Origin: Oryzias latipes
Taxonomy: Eukaryota > Chordata > Actinopteri > Beloniformes > Adrianichthyidae
Assembly: GCF_002234675.1 (NCBI RefSeq)
Contig: NC_019875.2
Coordinates: 28,083,818-28,147,817, forward strand
Reading direction: 5' to 3'
DNA: 64,000 bases
A program made the position numbers and the translations under genes. The stretch's first letter is position 1, and every line of letters starts with the position of its first letter. Shown here in pieces: positions 12,725-25,500 of this stretch. The notes beneath the pieces are model-generated. The model ran no database searches, was not told the origin of the DNA, and saw only the letters and a program-made list of their open reading frames with translations.

Positions 12725-15700
12725 ATGGACCAGGACGCTCAACTAAACAACTTGCGGCTTCAGTTTGAAGCGCTTCAAAAACAGCAGGAGAAAAGAAAAC
12801 TGGAGAGGAAAAAGGACAAAGAAGCAGCGTCTGTCGCCAATGAAGATTCAGATTTGTCTTTGGAAAGTCCTCCGGGTACAAATGACAGGCATGTGAACCG
12901 ACCATGTTTGCATTTTAATGTCGAGCTTTTTCTTTTATTTGTAATACAATATTTATGTGTAATAAAAGTCTGAAGTTTGGGGATTTGATGTTCTTTCAGG
13001 CCATTGCAGCATGAAAATCAGAAACTTTTAGAGCAGCTAAGAGAGCTGGAAGACGTCAACGGACGACTCGTCAAACTTCTGAGCGAAAAGGAGTTTGAGA
13101 TTAAACACTTGAAGAAGAAAAGAGATGAAGAAAGATTAGCTTTGGCAGGTACAAGCTTTATTAAAACCAATTTACAGCTGTTTTACACACTTTCACGCAT
13201 GTATTCATCAGCTTTGTCTCTGCAAATCCTTTGTGAATGATTGACGTTTAAAAAAAAATGTTATTTAGGCACAGCTGGCTTGGAAGGAGCTGTTGCTGCC
13301 ACCAAGATTATTGAGTTATCCAAGAAAAATAGAGAACTAAATGTTACAATTGAGCAGGAAAAGGTGAAATCAAAGCAAAGCGCCAACCGAATTAAGGAGC
13401 TCGAAAGAGAGGTAGTTTACATTCAATTTACATTTATGGACTTTCATTTTTTTTGGAAAAAATGGAACAATTTCAATGATATGCATTATGTTTTACTCAT
13501 TTTTTTAGCTTCAAGTTGCTCTTTCTGGGGAAAAGACTGACAGCAAACCACTGGAGAAGAGCTCATCTGAGGATTGTGAGGTACACCATAAAACCGATCC
13601 AAATTGAAGGATAGTTTTTTTTAGACTGACATTAATCTCATGCTCCTTTCCTCTAATAGCAGGAAAACCCAGGCGTCAAATCTCTGCAGAAGAAATTAGC
13701 AGCTGCAGAACTGAAAATGACTGAATATCGCAACCAGGTTCAGTCTGCAAAGCAGGAGCTGAAAGTAGCTCAGAAGGTAAACAATGTTTTCCTAAAAGAA
13801 TTCTCTTCATGCTCTCTCATACACTCATATTTATAAATCCTGTATCACACATTCCAAGTAAATCATTTTAGTATTATTCATAATAAAAACAGTTCAAATT
13901 TTTGACTCTGTTGCTTGAATTTTGTGCATTTGGGTAACAAAATAAAAGTTCCTGTTTTTCATAAACGTGTTTAGAAGCATTTGCTCACCGTGGAAAAAAT
14001 AACACTTTCTATTTAAAAATCTGGACGAGGTCATTTAAGGCTGTTTTAAGATGGGTATGTTTTATATTTACGGGTCAGCTGAGGGAGAGCGGTCGACCTC
14101 TGATCCCGCCTCTGCCCGCTCATGTGTGGGAGTGTCCTTTGGCAAGACACTGAACCCCACACTGGTGGTTGTAGGTTGGCGCCATCAGTGTGTGAATGTG
14201 TGTGTCCGTGGGCAAATGGGACTGTGACTGTAAAGCGCTTCGGTTCTTCAGGTATATGATTGAAAATTGAATTGTGACTTCAGGATTGGATGATAAATCT
14301 GTTAAAGGTATTGATCAGCGAAGTTGGAGAGGAAGTCAACCTTCAGCAAGTACTCAGCAGCCCTGGAAGCTTCCGAGGTCGGTCACAGCAGATACTGGCT
14401 CTTCAGACAAAGGTGACACAACATGATCATGATTTATTAGCACAAACATTCAAGTCACATTAAAACTTTTAGCTGAATTTCACATAAAAAGGTATTTTTT
14501 TCGTTTAACAGGTGCGGGACCTTGAGCAGCAACTGAAGCAGGCGATCCAACTCGGCCAGTCCAGTGTCTTCAGTTTAGATGAAGAGTTTCAGGGGGTGGG
14601 TGTCTTTCAGAAAACCCCTCCACCCAACAAGAACCTCAGCTACATCCGCACCATGGAGAAAAGGAAGAGGGAAGCCTTTGAGGTGTGGAAACCAAAACAG
14701 TAAAAACATAAAAAAGTAAAAAAAACAACAACACACAACTGACATTTTACCAAACCTCTGTTATGCTTCTGACTCTGTACAGAAAATATCTGCAGATTAT
14801 GAAGCCCTGTTGAAAGAAAACAAGGAGATGAAGAAAAAGATGGATGCTGCAAAAGCTAGAAATGCATGTCAGTCCAATGAAATTATAACATTGAGAGCCC
14901 AGCTCTCCACCCTGCAGGAGAAGGGGAAACATGACGAGGAGCTCATGGATGCCTTGCTGGTAGGACCTTAGAAGCAAATAGGTGTTATTATTGAAATGTG
15001 GTTATTGTTCAGTCTCTGTTTGACCAGAAAGCTTTACCTAAATGCTTATTTTGTGCATAATCTTCAAAGCAATAAATCAGTTGAAGACATATATTTATCA
15101 AGAAATGAGACTTGTGCTTATTGTGTTTTTTGTGGGATTTTTATACATAAAGCTTTCCTAAAATGTAAAAATGGAAGATCTTACAAAGACTACTTTTTAC
15201 ATTACATCTAAAAAACTTAGATGAAACTGGAAGAATCTGGGACTTTGTTAAACTATGTTTGTTACACCTCCGGCAGAAGCAGCAGGTCCAGATGCAGACA
15301 GCAATGAAACACCTCTGCGGACAGCAGAGTGGACCAATCAGGGAGCTCCCAAAGAGCTTGAAGCAACAGCTGAGCAGCGAGAACACGACTCTGGTCCAGA
15401 AACTGAAGCAGGTGGTTGCTGAGAAAGAAGCGAAAATTAGAGAACTACAGGAAATTCAGCGACAATCCATCAAGGTAAAAAAACAAAAAACAAACGTGTA
15501 TCCTGTTATGGACTTGAAACACAGATTTCTTGCGTCAAATATTTGTTTGTATCAGTTAAAGGAAGATTGTGAGGAGAAGCAGTCAGACGCCAAGCAGAAG
15601 AAATGCAGTCCAGGTTTCTCTCCAGAAGGTGGAGCTATTACCAAAGAAATCCTCTCTTCAGGGTATGAGAGCTGATGGATTTTTCTTTTTTGAACTTCAG

Positions 15701-17599
15701 AATTGTAACGTTACACAACAACCTTAAACATCAGAATGAACCAAAAAAAGAAAAAGAAAAAGAAAAGCCACAAAATCAAACAAAATACCAACTGATATAA
15801 CTTATTGTCATGAACAAAGGTGGAAAGTAGGTGTGCATTTTTATTTTTCATTACTTAAAATTTGGTCAAATATGAGTAGATCTTCTTATGAAAAGTGTTA
15901 AAAGTGGTTTAATTTTTAAAAAAAGTTTTTTTTATGTAGTGAGAGCTGATGGTACAAATACTAACTATTTCGTGGCATTTCTTTGATAAAATGTTGGTTT
16001 ATTTAGTTGGTTATCAGGACAAACTATGGCATTGGTAAATATTTGTAGGTTTCTCTCTGACAGACATTTATTTAAAAAGGGAATTGATAAAAAAAAAAAA
16101 AAACGTGTTTATTGTAGCTTTTTAATTTTGTTTTCTTTATGTTTCCAGTTCAGTTACAAAGTTTGGTCATAAACTGGTGCTCCCCGCTTTGGGCAGTGGT
16201 CCCGAATCCAGGTGTGTTGTCAGCACATGTCTTATGATCACTGCACTAATGTAGATATTCATCAAACGATGAAAGCTGAAGGTACTAGTACATGTTTGTC
16301 TCAGAAGTCCCAGTTCCTCAAAGTGTCCTCGATGTTCTGCTGATGTGGGCGAATGGCTGACTCAGACCAGTGAATACAGAGTCCTCAGTGTGGAGAGGGA
16401 CAGACTCCTCCAGGTGGTTGACGTCCTGCAGAAAAAGTACATTTTCATCTTTTTACAATCGATTTGTTGATTTCATCCGAGTGGACATGTGGAAAAAATT
16501 AATTAACGGAACCTCGAATCAGTTTGTACAATGGAGTTTTAGGGCCACCAAAGAAAAGAAAAAAAGGTAGTATTTAAATTTAAGACTTTAAATCTCGTGA
16601 ATTTACGACTTTTTTCTTGTAAATTTACGAGATGAAAGTGGGCATACAGAGCAGCAAGTGAACGCCACTTAAGGCCGACTAAACTTAGTTGAACAGGTGA
16701 GCTGAGTGTTTGTGGTTAAGGCTACAACTGTTTGGAAGCTCTTTTGTTTGATTTACGATTTATTAAAGTTTTATTCATTGATGGGGATCTCTGCAGCCCG
16801 TTGATGAAGCTGTCCACTTCCATCCTTTCTTCCTCCACCAAACACAAAATCTCTAAGTCTGTGTGACATTTTCGTCTAAGGAGATGCACTTTTTGGCATT
16901 TTCAGCATTCTGATGCCAAACGTGTCTCTGAGCTCCTTATTTTACACATGAAACTCTGCTTTACCGACACCCAACCCCAGGAAAGCCGGCTTAACAAGAA
17001 TCTGATTATTAGTCGCCAAAGGTTCAGAAGTTTTTTTTTTTTTAAACTATACCCGGAAATAAAGCTTCACAAAATGCTCCACATCTTTCATCTTTGATAA
17101 ATTGATGAAAAGACAACTTTTCTGTTTTTTCTCGTTAATTTATGACTTTAAAGTCATAATACAAAAAAAAAATTGTTTGTAAACTGGCCTTAAAACTCCA
17201 TCATACATTTGAACTGAAGGTCAAATCAGTATTTACCATGTTTCTAAAGCATAAATGTAGTTTCATGTTGATCCCCAAAGTGCTCTTAAACAAACAGAAC
17301 ATTTCTTCAAACGTTTCCGATGCTGCACATTTTAAAGTCATGCAAGTTAAATGTTGTGTTTTGACAAACTTGGGGCAATAACTCTAAGAGTTAAATACAT
17401 TTACAGCACACTTGTTTGAAAGCCCATCATGTCCTTTTATTTAGTGATTCTAACTAAAAGTCTTTCGTTGCTTGAAACTTTCAGAGAGAAAGAGATGAGC
17501 AGAATCTGTCTGGAGGTTCAGCAGAAGTATCAGGAGGAGCGGCGCAAAGCTGTGATTCTGGAGCAGGAACTGGAAAGAGCAAAAATCCATCCAAAGTAA
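12725..17599 (+). CDS. ccdc13: Coiled-coil domain-containing protein 13 (ccdc13), 13 coding exons
   Basis: Coding exons: 12725-12888, 13000-13148, 13269-13411, 13509-13580, 13660-13776, 14308-14412 (or from 14284), 14512-14682, 14783-14959, 15277-15474, 15556-15662, 16149-16211, 16305-16436, 17485-17599. They join in frame to 1713 nt, or 570 residues. The protein is almost entirely coiled coil. Landmarks shared with vertebrate CCDC13 are the N-terminal LRLQFEALQ, then [49 protein letters not shown] and [21 protein letters not shown]13 is a centriolar-satellite protein needed for ciliogenesis and genome stability in human cells. Human CCDC13 is about 715 aa, so this copy is shorter, mostly at the C-terminus. 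The first coding intron has a GC donor (12889). The TAA at 17597 may instead be spliced away using the overlapping donor GTAAGG at 17596. Confidence 0.92.
14080..14278 (+). repeat. SINE-like teleost repeat abutting a ccdc13 exon
   Basis: The block containing gggagtgtcctttggcaaga and gactgtaaagcgcttcgg resembles a fish retroposon whose unit ends in a ttgaaaattgaattg-type tail. The tail stops at about 14275, only a few bases before the acceptor TTCAG at 14279-14283. It carries no ORF. Confidence 0.5.
16532..17200. mobile_element. MITE family M copy 1, ccdc13 intron
   Basis: Left end TGGAGTTTTAGGGCCACC and right end GGCCTTAAAACTCCA are inverted. Inside are multiple TAAATTTACGA / TTTACGACTT motifs in both orientations. 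A second copy with the same layout is at 33081-33640. No coding capacity. Confidence 0.65.
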
Positions 17600-18424
17600 G
17601 GAGCAGAGCGGATTCGCCGCATGACCGGACAAAGTCGAGACAATTTCACTTCTTGCACTTTTTCCTAACTCCTGAACTCTTACTGCATACCCCTATTACT
17701 TGTAGTTAGCATGACTTTGTCACTTAGGGTGTCAGGAGTCTGGAGAAGTCCACTTCAGGTAAACAGACTGTTTGACAGTTTGCTTGAAATGTTTGTTTTC
17801 CAACTTTGACACAAGTGTGGACATCTTGAGCTGGCCCTAAAATGTCATCGTTTGAACCAAAACCAGGTAACATGAATGATCGTGTGCTGCGGCGGGGACG
17901 CCGTTTCTGTCCATCATATGTAAACTGGACTGAACTGTCTGTCGTCGTCTCCCGGCCGATTAAACACCCGGAGGAGAGCAGTTGCACGGAAGGCGTTGCT
18001 AAAGAGCACTCCTCACTGAGACCTGCAGGATAAAAGTGACACGATGAGACGAGTGGAGCATGTCTTCCCGGAGGCTCAGTGACAGCAATGACACGACACT
18101 AACCAGCAGGACTCGCTGGTCCCTGCTCAGCTTCACTTCCAGCTGAGCGCTACCTTCTCCTGTCACAAGTGACAAACAGCAGCCCGCAGGGAAGAAGTTC
18201 TCTTCTACGGCCACTAAACCTCATGGATGGTTTTCCAGTTTGTAATACTATGACAAAACCTTCAGTTTGGCCCTGATGGCAGCAGAAAAGTTTCTCATTG
18301 GTGAGCTTCTCAAACTCCATCAAACGGTTTCTTATCTACTTTTATGTGATTTAAATTTGTGAAAATTCTCAGGAAATTAAACAAATGTAGAGAAAAAAAA
18401 ACACAGATATGCAAGATTTCTGTA
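17600..18424. other. Downstream of the ccdc13 stop; 3' UTR or intron, GC-richer
   Basis: This stretch, especially 17870-18200, is richer in GC than its surroundings. It has no AATAAA within about 800 bp of the TAA at 17597, which argues that the transcript continues. ORFs here on either strand lack resemblance to known proteins. It could be 3' UTR, or intron if the alternative terminal exon at 20.68 kb is used. Confidence 0.4.
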
Positions 18425-18427
18425 CTT

Positions 18428-19565
18428 AAAGTCCCACTCAGATCATATTTGATCTTTTTTCAAAGTGTTCCCAGTGATCCCTTAGTTAGATTATGCCGTT
18501 TTTAACCAAAATTAAAAAAAAACTGTGTAGTCTAGGACAAATATAAGGAAAATTAAGATTAAAATTGCATTTCTGAGTATTTCTTTATTCAAATTGTGAG
18601 AAATCAGGAGCAGATCAAGAAGAAGATATCACGCTATCAAGTGTACAACATAGCGTCGCGCTAGAAGCATCTTCCCTCGGGTAGTGAGAGGAACTCACCA
18701 TTTAGAGTTACACTTTTATTGCTGTGGATGGCTGAGCAGCCAATTCATTTTTCCTACCGTTTAGAGCATTTTACATAACTGGTTTTATAAAATACCTCTA
18801 CTCTAATGTATTCATTTATGTCATCAGAAACTGATGACTCAGACTCAGCCTCTGAGTTGTGGGCGAGACTGTTGGTGTGGTATAACCCCACCTCCACTTA
18901 CCGTCATCCATCTGTTTACACACTCTCCCGCTAGCTTACAGCCCTTCACATCTCCAACCTATTACTGGTGCAACAAAAATGGCGAGGAATGTCGGAGCCA
19001 TCCAGCCGAACAGTTAGATCCGGATTGCAGCTCAGACGAGGAAAACAAAGACGTTCATGGATCTATTTGTCTGACAGTGGATGCATCAGAATGGATGGTT
19101 TATTTAACATTTGTAATAGTTCAATAACATCGGAACAACAACTGCAGGGTTTTCTCCACACAAGACAACAAGAAACACCAAGACAAAAAGGAAAAATACA
19201 TAATAATACATGGAATACATTAGATTAGAGGCAATTTTATAAAACCAGTTCTGTAAAATGCTCTAAACGGTAGAAAAAATGAATTGGCTGCTCAGCCATC
19301 CACAGTAATAAAAGTGTAACTCTAAATGGTGAGTTCCTCTCACTACCCGAGGGAAGATGCTTCTAGCGCGACGCTATGTTGTACACTTGATAGCGTGATA
19401 TCTTCTTCTTGATCTGCTCCTGATTCCGCACAGTTTGAATAAAGAAATACTCCGAAATGCAATTTTAATCTTAATTTTCTTTCTGTAAGTCCTCCATAAT
19501 CAGAAAAACGAGACAAGATTGTGATAAAAACACCAAAAACAGGATAGTCATTGAAGTAAGTCTTA
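18428..19565 (+). repeat. Repeat family R copy with a large palindrome
   Basis: Outer segments (aaagtcccactcagatcat at the left, cattgaagtaagtcttaaac at the right) recur at other R copies. Within it, arms at about 18548-18792 and 19234-19483 are near-perfect inverted repeats of about 245 bp around a loop of about 440 bp. The loop contains the family's conserved segment beginning ATGGCGAGGAATGTCGGAGC (18979), also present at 26.9 and 29.09 kb. The 97-codon ORF spanning the loop is not conserved in frame among copies. Confidence 0.7.
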
Positions 19566-20682
19566 AACTGGGTAAAAGACCAGGCTAAACTGCAGTCTAA
19601 CTCAAATTACAAACATGTTCACTCTTGCTTTTTGAAAAATAGCGCTAATCGTTTCGGACTTAGAATCAACTGTGTGGGAGTTGTGGTTAATAACGAATGT
19701 TAATCTGAGCTTCTGCTGCAGTCCTCCACATGTTCCCCAGGGCAAGTAATATCGTTCAGACCTTGACTGGAAATGGCTGACGGGACGAGGGGGGCTACCC
19801 TGACATTCAGGCTAAACTGTCACACCAACATCCGAGTTATTTTCTTTCCACGCGGCCAAAACAGTTACCGCAGACCCCCACTCCTCTTTTCTGCCTTCCC
19901 AACATCACGCTTAATTTAAAACCATGGCTGACTTAGTGTGCTGATTCAAACGCTGCTCTATGTCTTCCAGAAGCCCGGGGGAGATTGGCAGGTCCCCTCT
20001 GGGCCAAACTAGTAACCGCCACAAGACAAAAATATCAGTTTGGCTATGATGAAGAAGCCTTTATGCCTGTAGAAACAGAAAACAGCCTGTGTGGAAAAAC
20101 TCCTGGATAGACACTGTGGCACCCTTTTATGTGACAAAGTGAGATGTTGTGTCATTTTGTGCGGCAAAGATACGGTGAGCCTCCCATCTGAAACCATGCA
20201 GAGCTGCTCAGTATCAGGAATTAATGGGAATATTTGTTATTATCCACAAACCTGACTTAATTGCTCGGAAATGTTTGCACTTATAGTTTGTTTTTACCTA
20301 AAATGCCAACTTTCTTTTTTTGATTTATGGTAGTTGATAGGAACATGGGCCCCTTTCAGTTGGCTTTCAAGTAAAGCTCACTGTCCAGCAGTCGAGTTTA
20401 CAGAGTATTTTCAGTGAAACTAATTAAACAGATCATTATGACTAGCCTTGTTGACTTCAGATATTTAGGAGTGTCATCACCTTCAAATAAATTACACCTC
20501 GCCAAACAATTTTATTATTGTTTAATCTAGCTGTATTACGCAGAAAGGTGCAATTTATTCCAAAATGCCCAATAACCCACCAAACCAAACACAACCTTAT
20601 GTAAACACAGCATACGTAAACAGCTTCGGCTATTTGTCATTCCAGCTTTGAATGACTCCTTTATCCATCCTCCTCCTCAGAG

Positions 20683-20753
20683 GTATTCCCACGTTCTGGA
20701 CCAATGCTTCCTGCAGACCATTGACTGCATCCAGAAACTAAAGTAAACAGCGG
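20683..20753 (+). CDS. ccdc13: Possible alternative terminal exon of ccdc13
   Basis: A strong pyrimidine-rich acceptor (tccatcctcctcctcagag) precedes a short open frame. Spliced from the donor at 17596 it would replace the final K-stop by 21 residues, KYSHVLDQCFLQTIDCIQKL plus K, then TAA. The segment has an amphipathic leucine/isoleucine pattern suited to a coiled-coil end. A poly(A) signal AATAAA follows at 20890-20895, whereas none is near the TAA at 17597. I do not recognise the segment from other CCDC13 proteins, so this is inference. A competing acceptor two bases upstream (exon from 20681) gives a less protein-like frame. Confidence 0.35.
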
Positions 20754-20899
20754 AGCTGCGAACGCAGAGGTTAAAGTTAGCCATCAGTGCATGAGGGATC
20801 TGTGAACCGCTCTGCAGGCCAGGAACGGTTTGTGCATCTATGAGTTTATTCATCTCCCCGCACCTCTCATTTACATGTAATGGTAGAAAAATAAACAGC

Positions 20900-23815
20900 T
20901 GAGCCCTAATGTGCTCATTTACAGTAAGTAGAAATAAAGTAATTACTTGTTGTCTTCTCTAAGATGTGGCAAACTCTCCGGGAGCGCTCCGGTTTTATCT
21001 CTCGGATCAAAGTGAACAGAAAGACGCTGATAATGACATGTGTAGGTTTTTTACTGAAGTTAACCGCATTTTATAGGAAGCTTGGATTATACAAGCAATC
21101 AACACAACAGCTGCATTTGGTTTATGTCTTTTCATGACTCATTTAGCTGTGCCTTTTCCGTCTCAGATTTGAGCATTTCTGCTACTTTCCTGGTCCCCAA
21201 ACCTCTGGGTCTGTCTCTTTTTGCATGTCTTTGCCCCCAAAATACTTATTTAGAAAACAATCATATATTTGCTTGGCTATTTGAAATAAGATGAGTTAAA
21301 TCAGATGGAATGGAACAAGGAAACAATTGAAATATGTAGGCCAAAGGGAAAAAAGGAGAACCCGGATAAATTAACAGCCAATAAACACAAGATGCTAGTT
21401 AGTTTTATTTGAGTAAAAATAGCTAAAATCTGTTTATCACAGTATGGCACAATGTTTCTGTTTTCTGTCCTTAAGCTGGGTGATTTTCATTTATATAAGT
21501 ATTCTGGCAGTAGTTTAACATTTCTTCTTCTGGAAACAGAAATGTCGATTCTCAAACGTTTTCCAAAAATAAAATGATGACACATGGATGTAATTTACAA
21601 AAGACTGCTCACCAGCTTTGATTACTTATTGAAGAATACTAAACATAAACTTTGCCATTTTAAAAGGAGTGCAGAAGCTTTAGAAAGTTTTGTAACAAAT
21701 GATGTGTCGTAACATTTTGGGACAATGTTTATAAAAGAGGATGTAGAGAGTTTCCCCACTCCTTGAATGATTGGTTTCATTTTTATTTGTTTTTAATTAT
21801 ATATTTTATTTTTTTGAAAAAGGATGATTAAAAAAAAGTAAGTCATTCTGAGAGAAGCCAAAACAATAAACTTTTTGATTCTTGCAAAGATTTAAAACCT
21901 TATTTTATTATTTAGACATTCATGACATTTTTAACTTCTCTTTCCTCCAATGAGCACAGTTTAGAATTTTTATGTCTCATCAAGAGCCAAGATTTAGAAA
22001 TAAATAAATGATTATTAAAATGAGTTAAAATCATTTTTCTTGATATTCTTAACAGTAGAAAAATGTCATTTAAGACTAAAAAAAACTCAAGTTGCGATTT
22101 CACTGTAATTTTTTGTTTGACAATGTTGACAAGTTAGCCTGACATACATTATTGTTGTTAATCCACCAAATGGTTCCCGAGCAAAGCTTTGTCTGCAGCT
22201 CACTGCTTCCCCATTTGGTCAAATGCAAAGAACAAGTTTCAAAAATTTAGATTTAGATTTATTATGATAGACCAACTTGCGTTAGGATTCTCATTTTATT
22301 CCCATTTTATTCTAAAATGAGTCATTTCCAATGATTACTCTAGTTTATTTTGTCACTGTAATCAAAATAAACCACAATTGGGTTCATAAAAACTCAAAAA
22401 ACACAAACCATTTGCTTAGGAATAGCAAAAAAACAACAACAAAAAACTGCAAACAGGCTGTATAACATTCAATATAAAGTCATTCTATCTTAGCTTTTTT
22501 AGCTAACGTTTCCCTTTTTCAATGCTTGTCTGGAACTAAATTTTGATATTTAATAAGACCTCTAGTCAGGCAAAATGCCTTGCTGCACGAACAGAAAATT
22601 GTATCACTTTGCAGTGATTTTCTTCTTAAGATTTGTGTTTTTTTCTAATTTTTGGGCTGCCTCTTTTTGCATTTTAGGCTACCAGAAGGGAAAAAATGTC
22701 CTGTCCAATTTTTTTAATTCACCATAAACTACAAATCCTAGAGCCCTCTCCCTGCGAATGGTTATAAATACTCCTTTTAAACAGACTCTTGAACACATAG
22801 AAGAATTAATGCAAACATTACCAAGCCCTTATTGGTGTCATTGAAAAGCCACAAATGTCCTTAGAAGATACCAAAAGGAGTTTTTTTTTTTTTTTTTTCG
22901 GTAGAATGCAGTGGTTCAGAAATATTCAGGTTCAAAAGTAATAAGAAAACTTTAAAGGACAAATTTCCATTGCTGGTAGTCAGGTAAATATGGAACGTGT
23001 ATGATAAAAAATATGTAACACATGGAAAAGTGCTGGTCAAGCTCTCAGGCAGAACTGCATTACAATCAGAAACAATTCAGAGTCAAAACTGCTGCATGGG
23101 GACATAAAATAAAACAGCCTTGAAAAAACTGTTGTCTGTAAGAAAAAGGAATTGATGTAAACCCTTCTCCCAGGATAACAAAAAAGCTGCAAGTAAACAA
23201 GACCCAAAGCCTCCACGGCTGTCTCTGGCTCTGCAGAAATTAAAAATGGATGACAGGCATTATCAGACATGCAATTCTTTTCATCAGTCTGACAAGGAGT
23301 GAAAGTGGCAGCATCGCATTAGAGTGAGTGACAACAAGTGATGCGTAAATGTTCTGCATCTCTTCCAACATGACACAAGTCTAAACTGCAGTTAGCCTCA
23401 TGCACAGAGTGGCAGCCCCTAATTATGCCTTTGAGCAACTTTTAAAGAGAAACTGCAATGAGAGAAAAAAAAGATTCCCTTTACTGTTTCAGTTTTTTTT
23501 ATCAGGGTTCATCACAGGCTGGTGATTCTTGTAGCAGCGTTTCTTTTCACATGCGTTAAGAAGAGAGATGTTGATGAAGTTGGTGTCCATGGGTGGAGTA
23601 AAAAAAAAAAAACGATGCTTCACCAGAGCAGATAACATCCAGGCTCCTCAGTCGTTGCAACTCTGGAAGTCATTTATTGTGTTTTTGTTTGGCTTGTGTC
23701 TACAAATGCACTGCAAAAATTCACCATCTTAATTCGGGAAAAAACATGCCTTTTTAGTTTAAATTGACTGTAAACCAGTCAAATTATCTGCCCTTGAAGA
23801 TAGTGGACAAGATGC
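20900..23815. other. Intergenic region, nothing recognised
   Basis: Between the putative ccdc13 end and the R copy at 23.8 kb. AT-rich with homopolymer runs (for example a T-tract at 22881-22898). Several 60-80-codon ORFs occur but none resembles a known family, and none has splice context on which I would build a gene. Confidence 0.6.
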
Positions 23816-23819
23816 CCTG

Positions 23820-24206
23820 ATTTAAAGACCCACTTCAATGAAAACTGTGTTTTTGGTGTTTTAAACACATTCTTGTGGCAATTTTCTGATGGCGGAGGAC
23901 GTATCTGAGCTGGAATCTGGATCAAAAATAGCATCAATGTTGCTTGACATTTTTTTGCCTCTGTAATGTTAGGTTGGGGTTGTGAGGGGCTGTAAGCTAG
24001 CGGGAGAGCGAGTAGACAGAATGCTACAGTGGTCCCACCCACAACTCAGGGGTACATTACTAATGAACTCCTGTCGCTCTGCAGAAACTATGTCCTATAG
24101 AGAACGACACAGGATTTTTGATTTTGGCTAAAAACGGCATCATCCTAATGAAAAGACCGCTGGGAACACCTTGATAATAGATCAAAAGATGGTCAGAGTG
24201 GCACTT
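23820..24206 (-). repeat. Repeat family R copy, reverse orientation
   Basis: Shares with other copies the segments ttaggttggggttgtgaggg, ctgtaagctagcgggagagc and ctctgcagaaactatgtcct. The ends tttaaagacccacttcaatg and gatggtcagagtggcacttt mirror the ends of the 18.4-kb copy. No palindrome is present in this copy. Confidence 0.65.
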
Positions 24207-25446
24207 TAAGAACAAATATATAGGCCTTAGTAAATTGGATAAATCCTGGAAGTGGGCAGAAACATTTACTTTAAGCGGTATTTTAAGAAAAAAAATACCT
24301 AAAAACTAGGAAATGGGAGCTTGATTAAAATAGTTTTAATTTATCGGAATGAAAGGAATGAAAAATCTTACACATAAAAATAAATTTGAATACCACAAAC
24401 CTTATTAAGAGATCATCAATCTCATCACTAACCTACAAAAAAGTAAAAAAAAATAAGGGGCCCTTCCAGTTTCATATAAGATCACTTAAAAAAAACTCCA
24501 GCAATAATGATGTTATGATGGTGCAATAGTTTGCAGGCACACTTGAACAACTGTCACATTTTGCATTTCACCTCTGGAACCACATGTGCTGCCTTTCACT
24601 TGTGTTTTTAAAGTAAATTCTTTCTTTGGCAAATAATGTGAAACTTTTTTTAACGTATAAAAAGAAATATTAGAAGTAAATGATTATATTAAATTTATAA
24701 AATATTGATGACAACACTTGAACAAAGGGCAGCACTGAAATATCTCACATCAGACGTCAGGCAGGAATAGGAAAACACATCATTTTTAACACCAAAAAAA
24801 GAAACCTTAACATGAATAGAAAGTTGTTCAAAGAGGGTGATGCCATAAAGTGCCGATCTACCTTGTTCTAGTGAGTTAGAAAAAAAACACTTTGTGAAAA
24901 CTACCTCCTTTAAATTATATTTAACAATGTTTTGGCTTTTGACTTGTTTTATTTTCTTGTTTCATTTTTTGGCACATTCATTAAAACCATTTTAGCTGGT
25001 AAACATTCCATTTAAATATAGGCAATGAAAAGAGTATGTGCAGAAATATTATGCTGATTTCAAGATTCTTCTATATGTCAATAAAAACTTACTAGAATTG
25101 GATTTTTTTCTTCTTCTTCTTTTTTATCGGAATTACATTTTTGCTCCTGACCCTCCCAGAGTCTGAGCTCAGGTCATGAGGGGCAGTTCTGCTGCTGAGT
25201 CCGAACAAAAACCCACAGCGAAGCCTCAGTCCAGCACCGTGGAGCTGACCTGCATGTGGAACTGCTCACCTGAGGATGAGAGGGTCTCATGTTCTGTGGA
25301 GGGTTTTAATGAAAAACTTACCTTTGTAGGCTTTGCATTAGGTCCACTTCCTCATGGTTTTAATGGACTGTTTTTGTTTTTCATATAATGCGTATGTGTG
25401 CAGGGGACATTTATTATTATAATAATTTTACTGTTATTTTTACTAT

Positions 25447-25500
25447 CTATCTGTCTGTCTGTCTGTCCGTCCGTCCGTCCGTCCGTCCGTCCGTCCATCT
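25447..25500. repeat. Compound tetranucleotide microsatellite
   Basis: A CTAT/CTGT run passes into about eight CCGT units. It is one interrupted tract in which a single transition converts CTGT to CCGT. No coding relevance; ORFs through it (repeating TDGR/TDRQ) are artefacts. Confidence 0.9.

Noticed and set aside
18834-19127. 97-codon ORF in the loop of the R palindrome
   Set aside because: Other R copies do not keep this frame, so it is a chance opening in a repeat.
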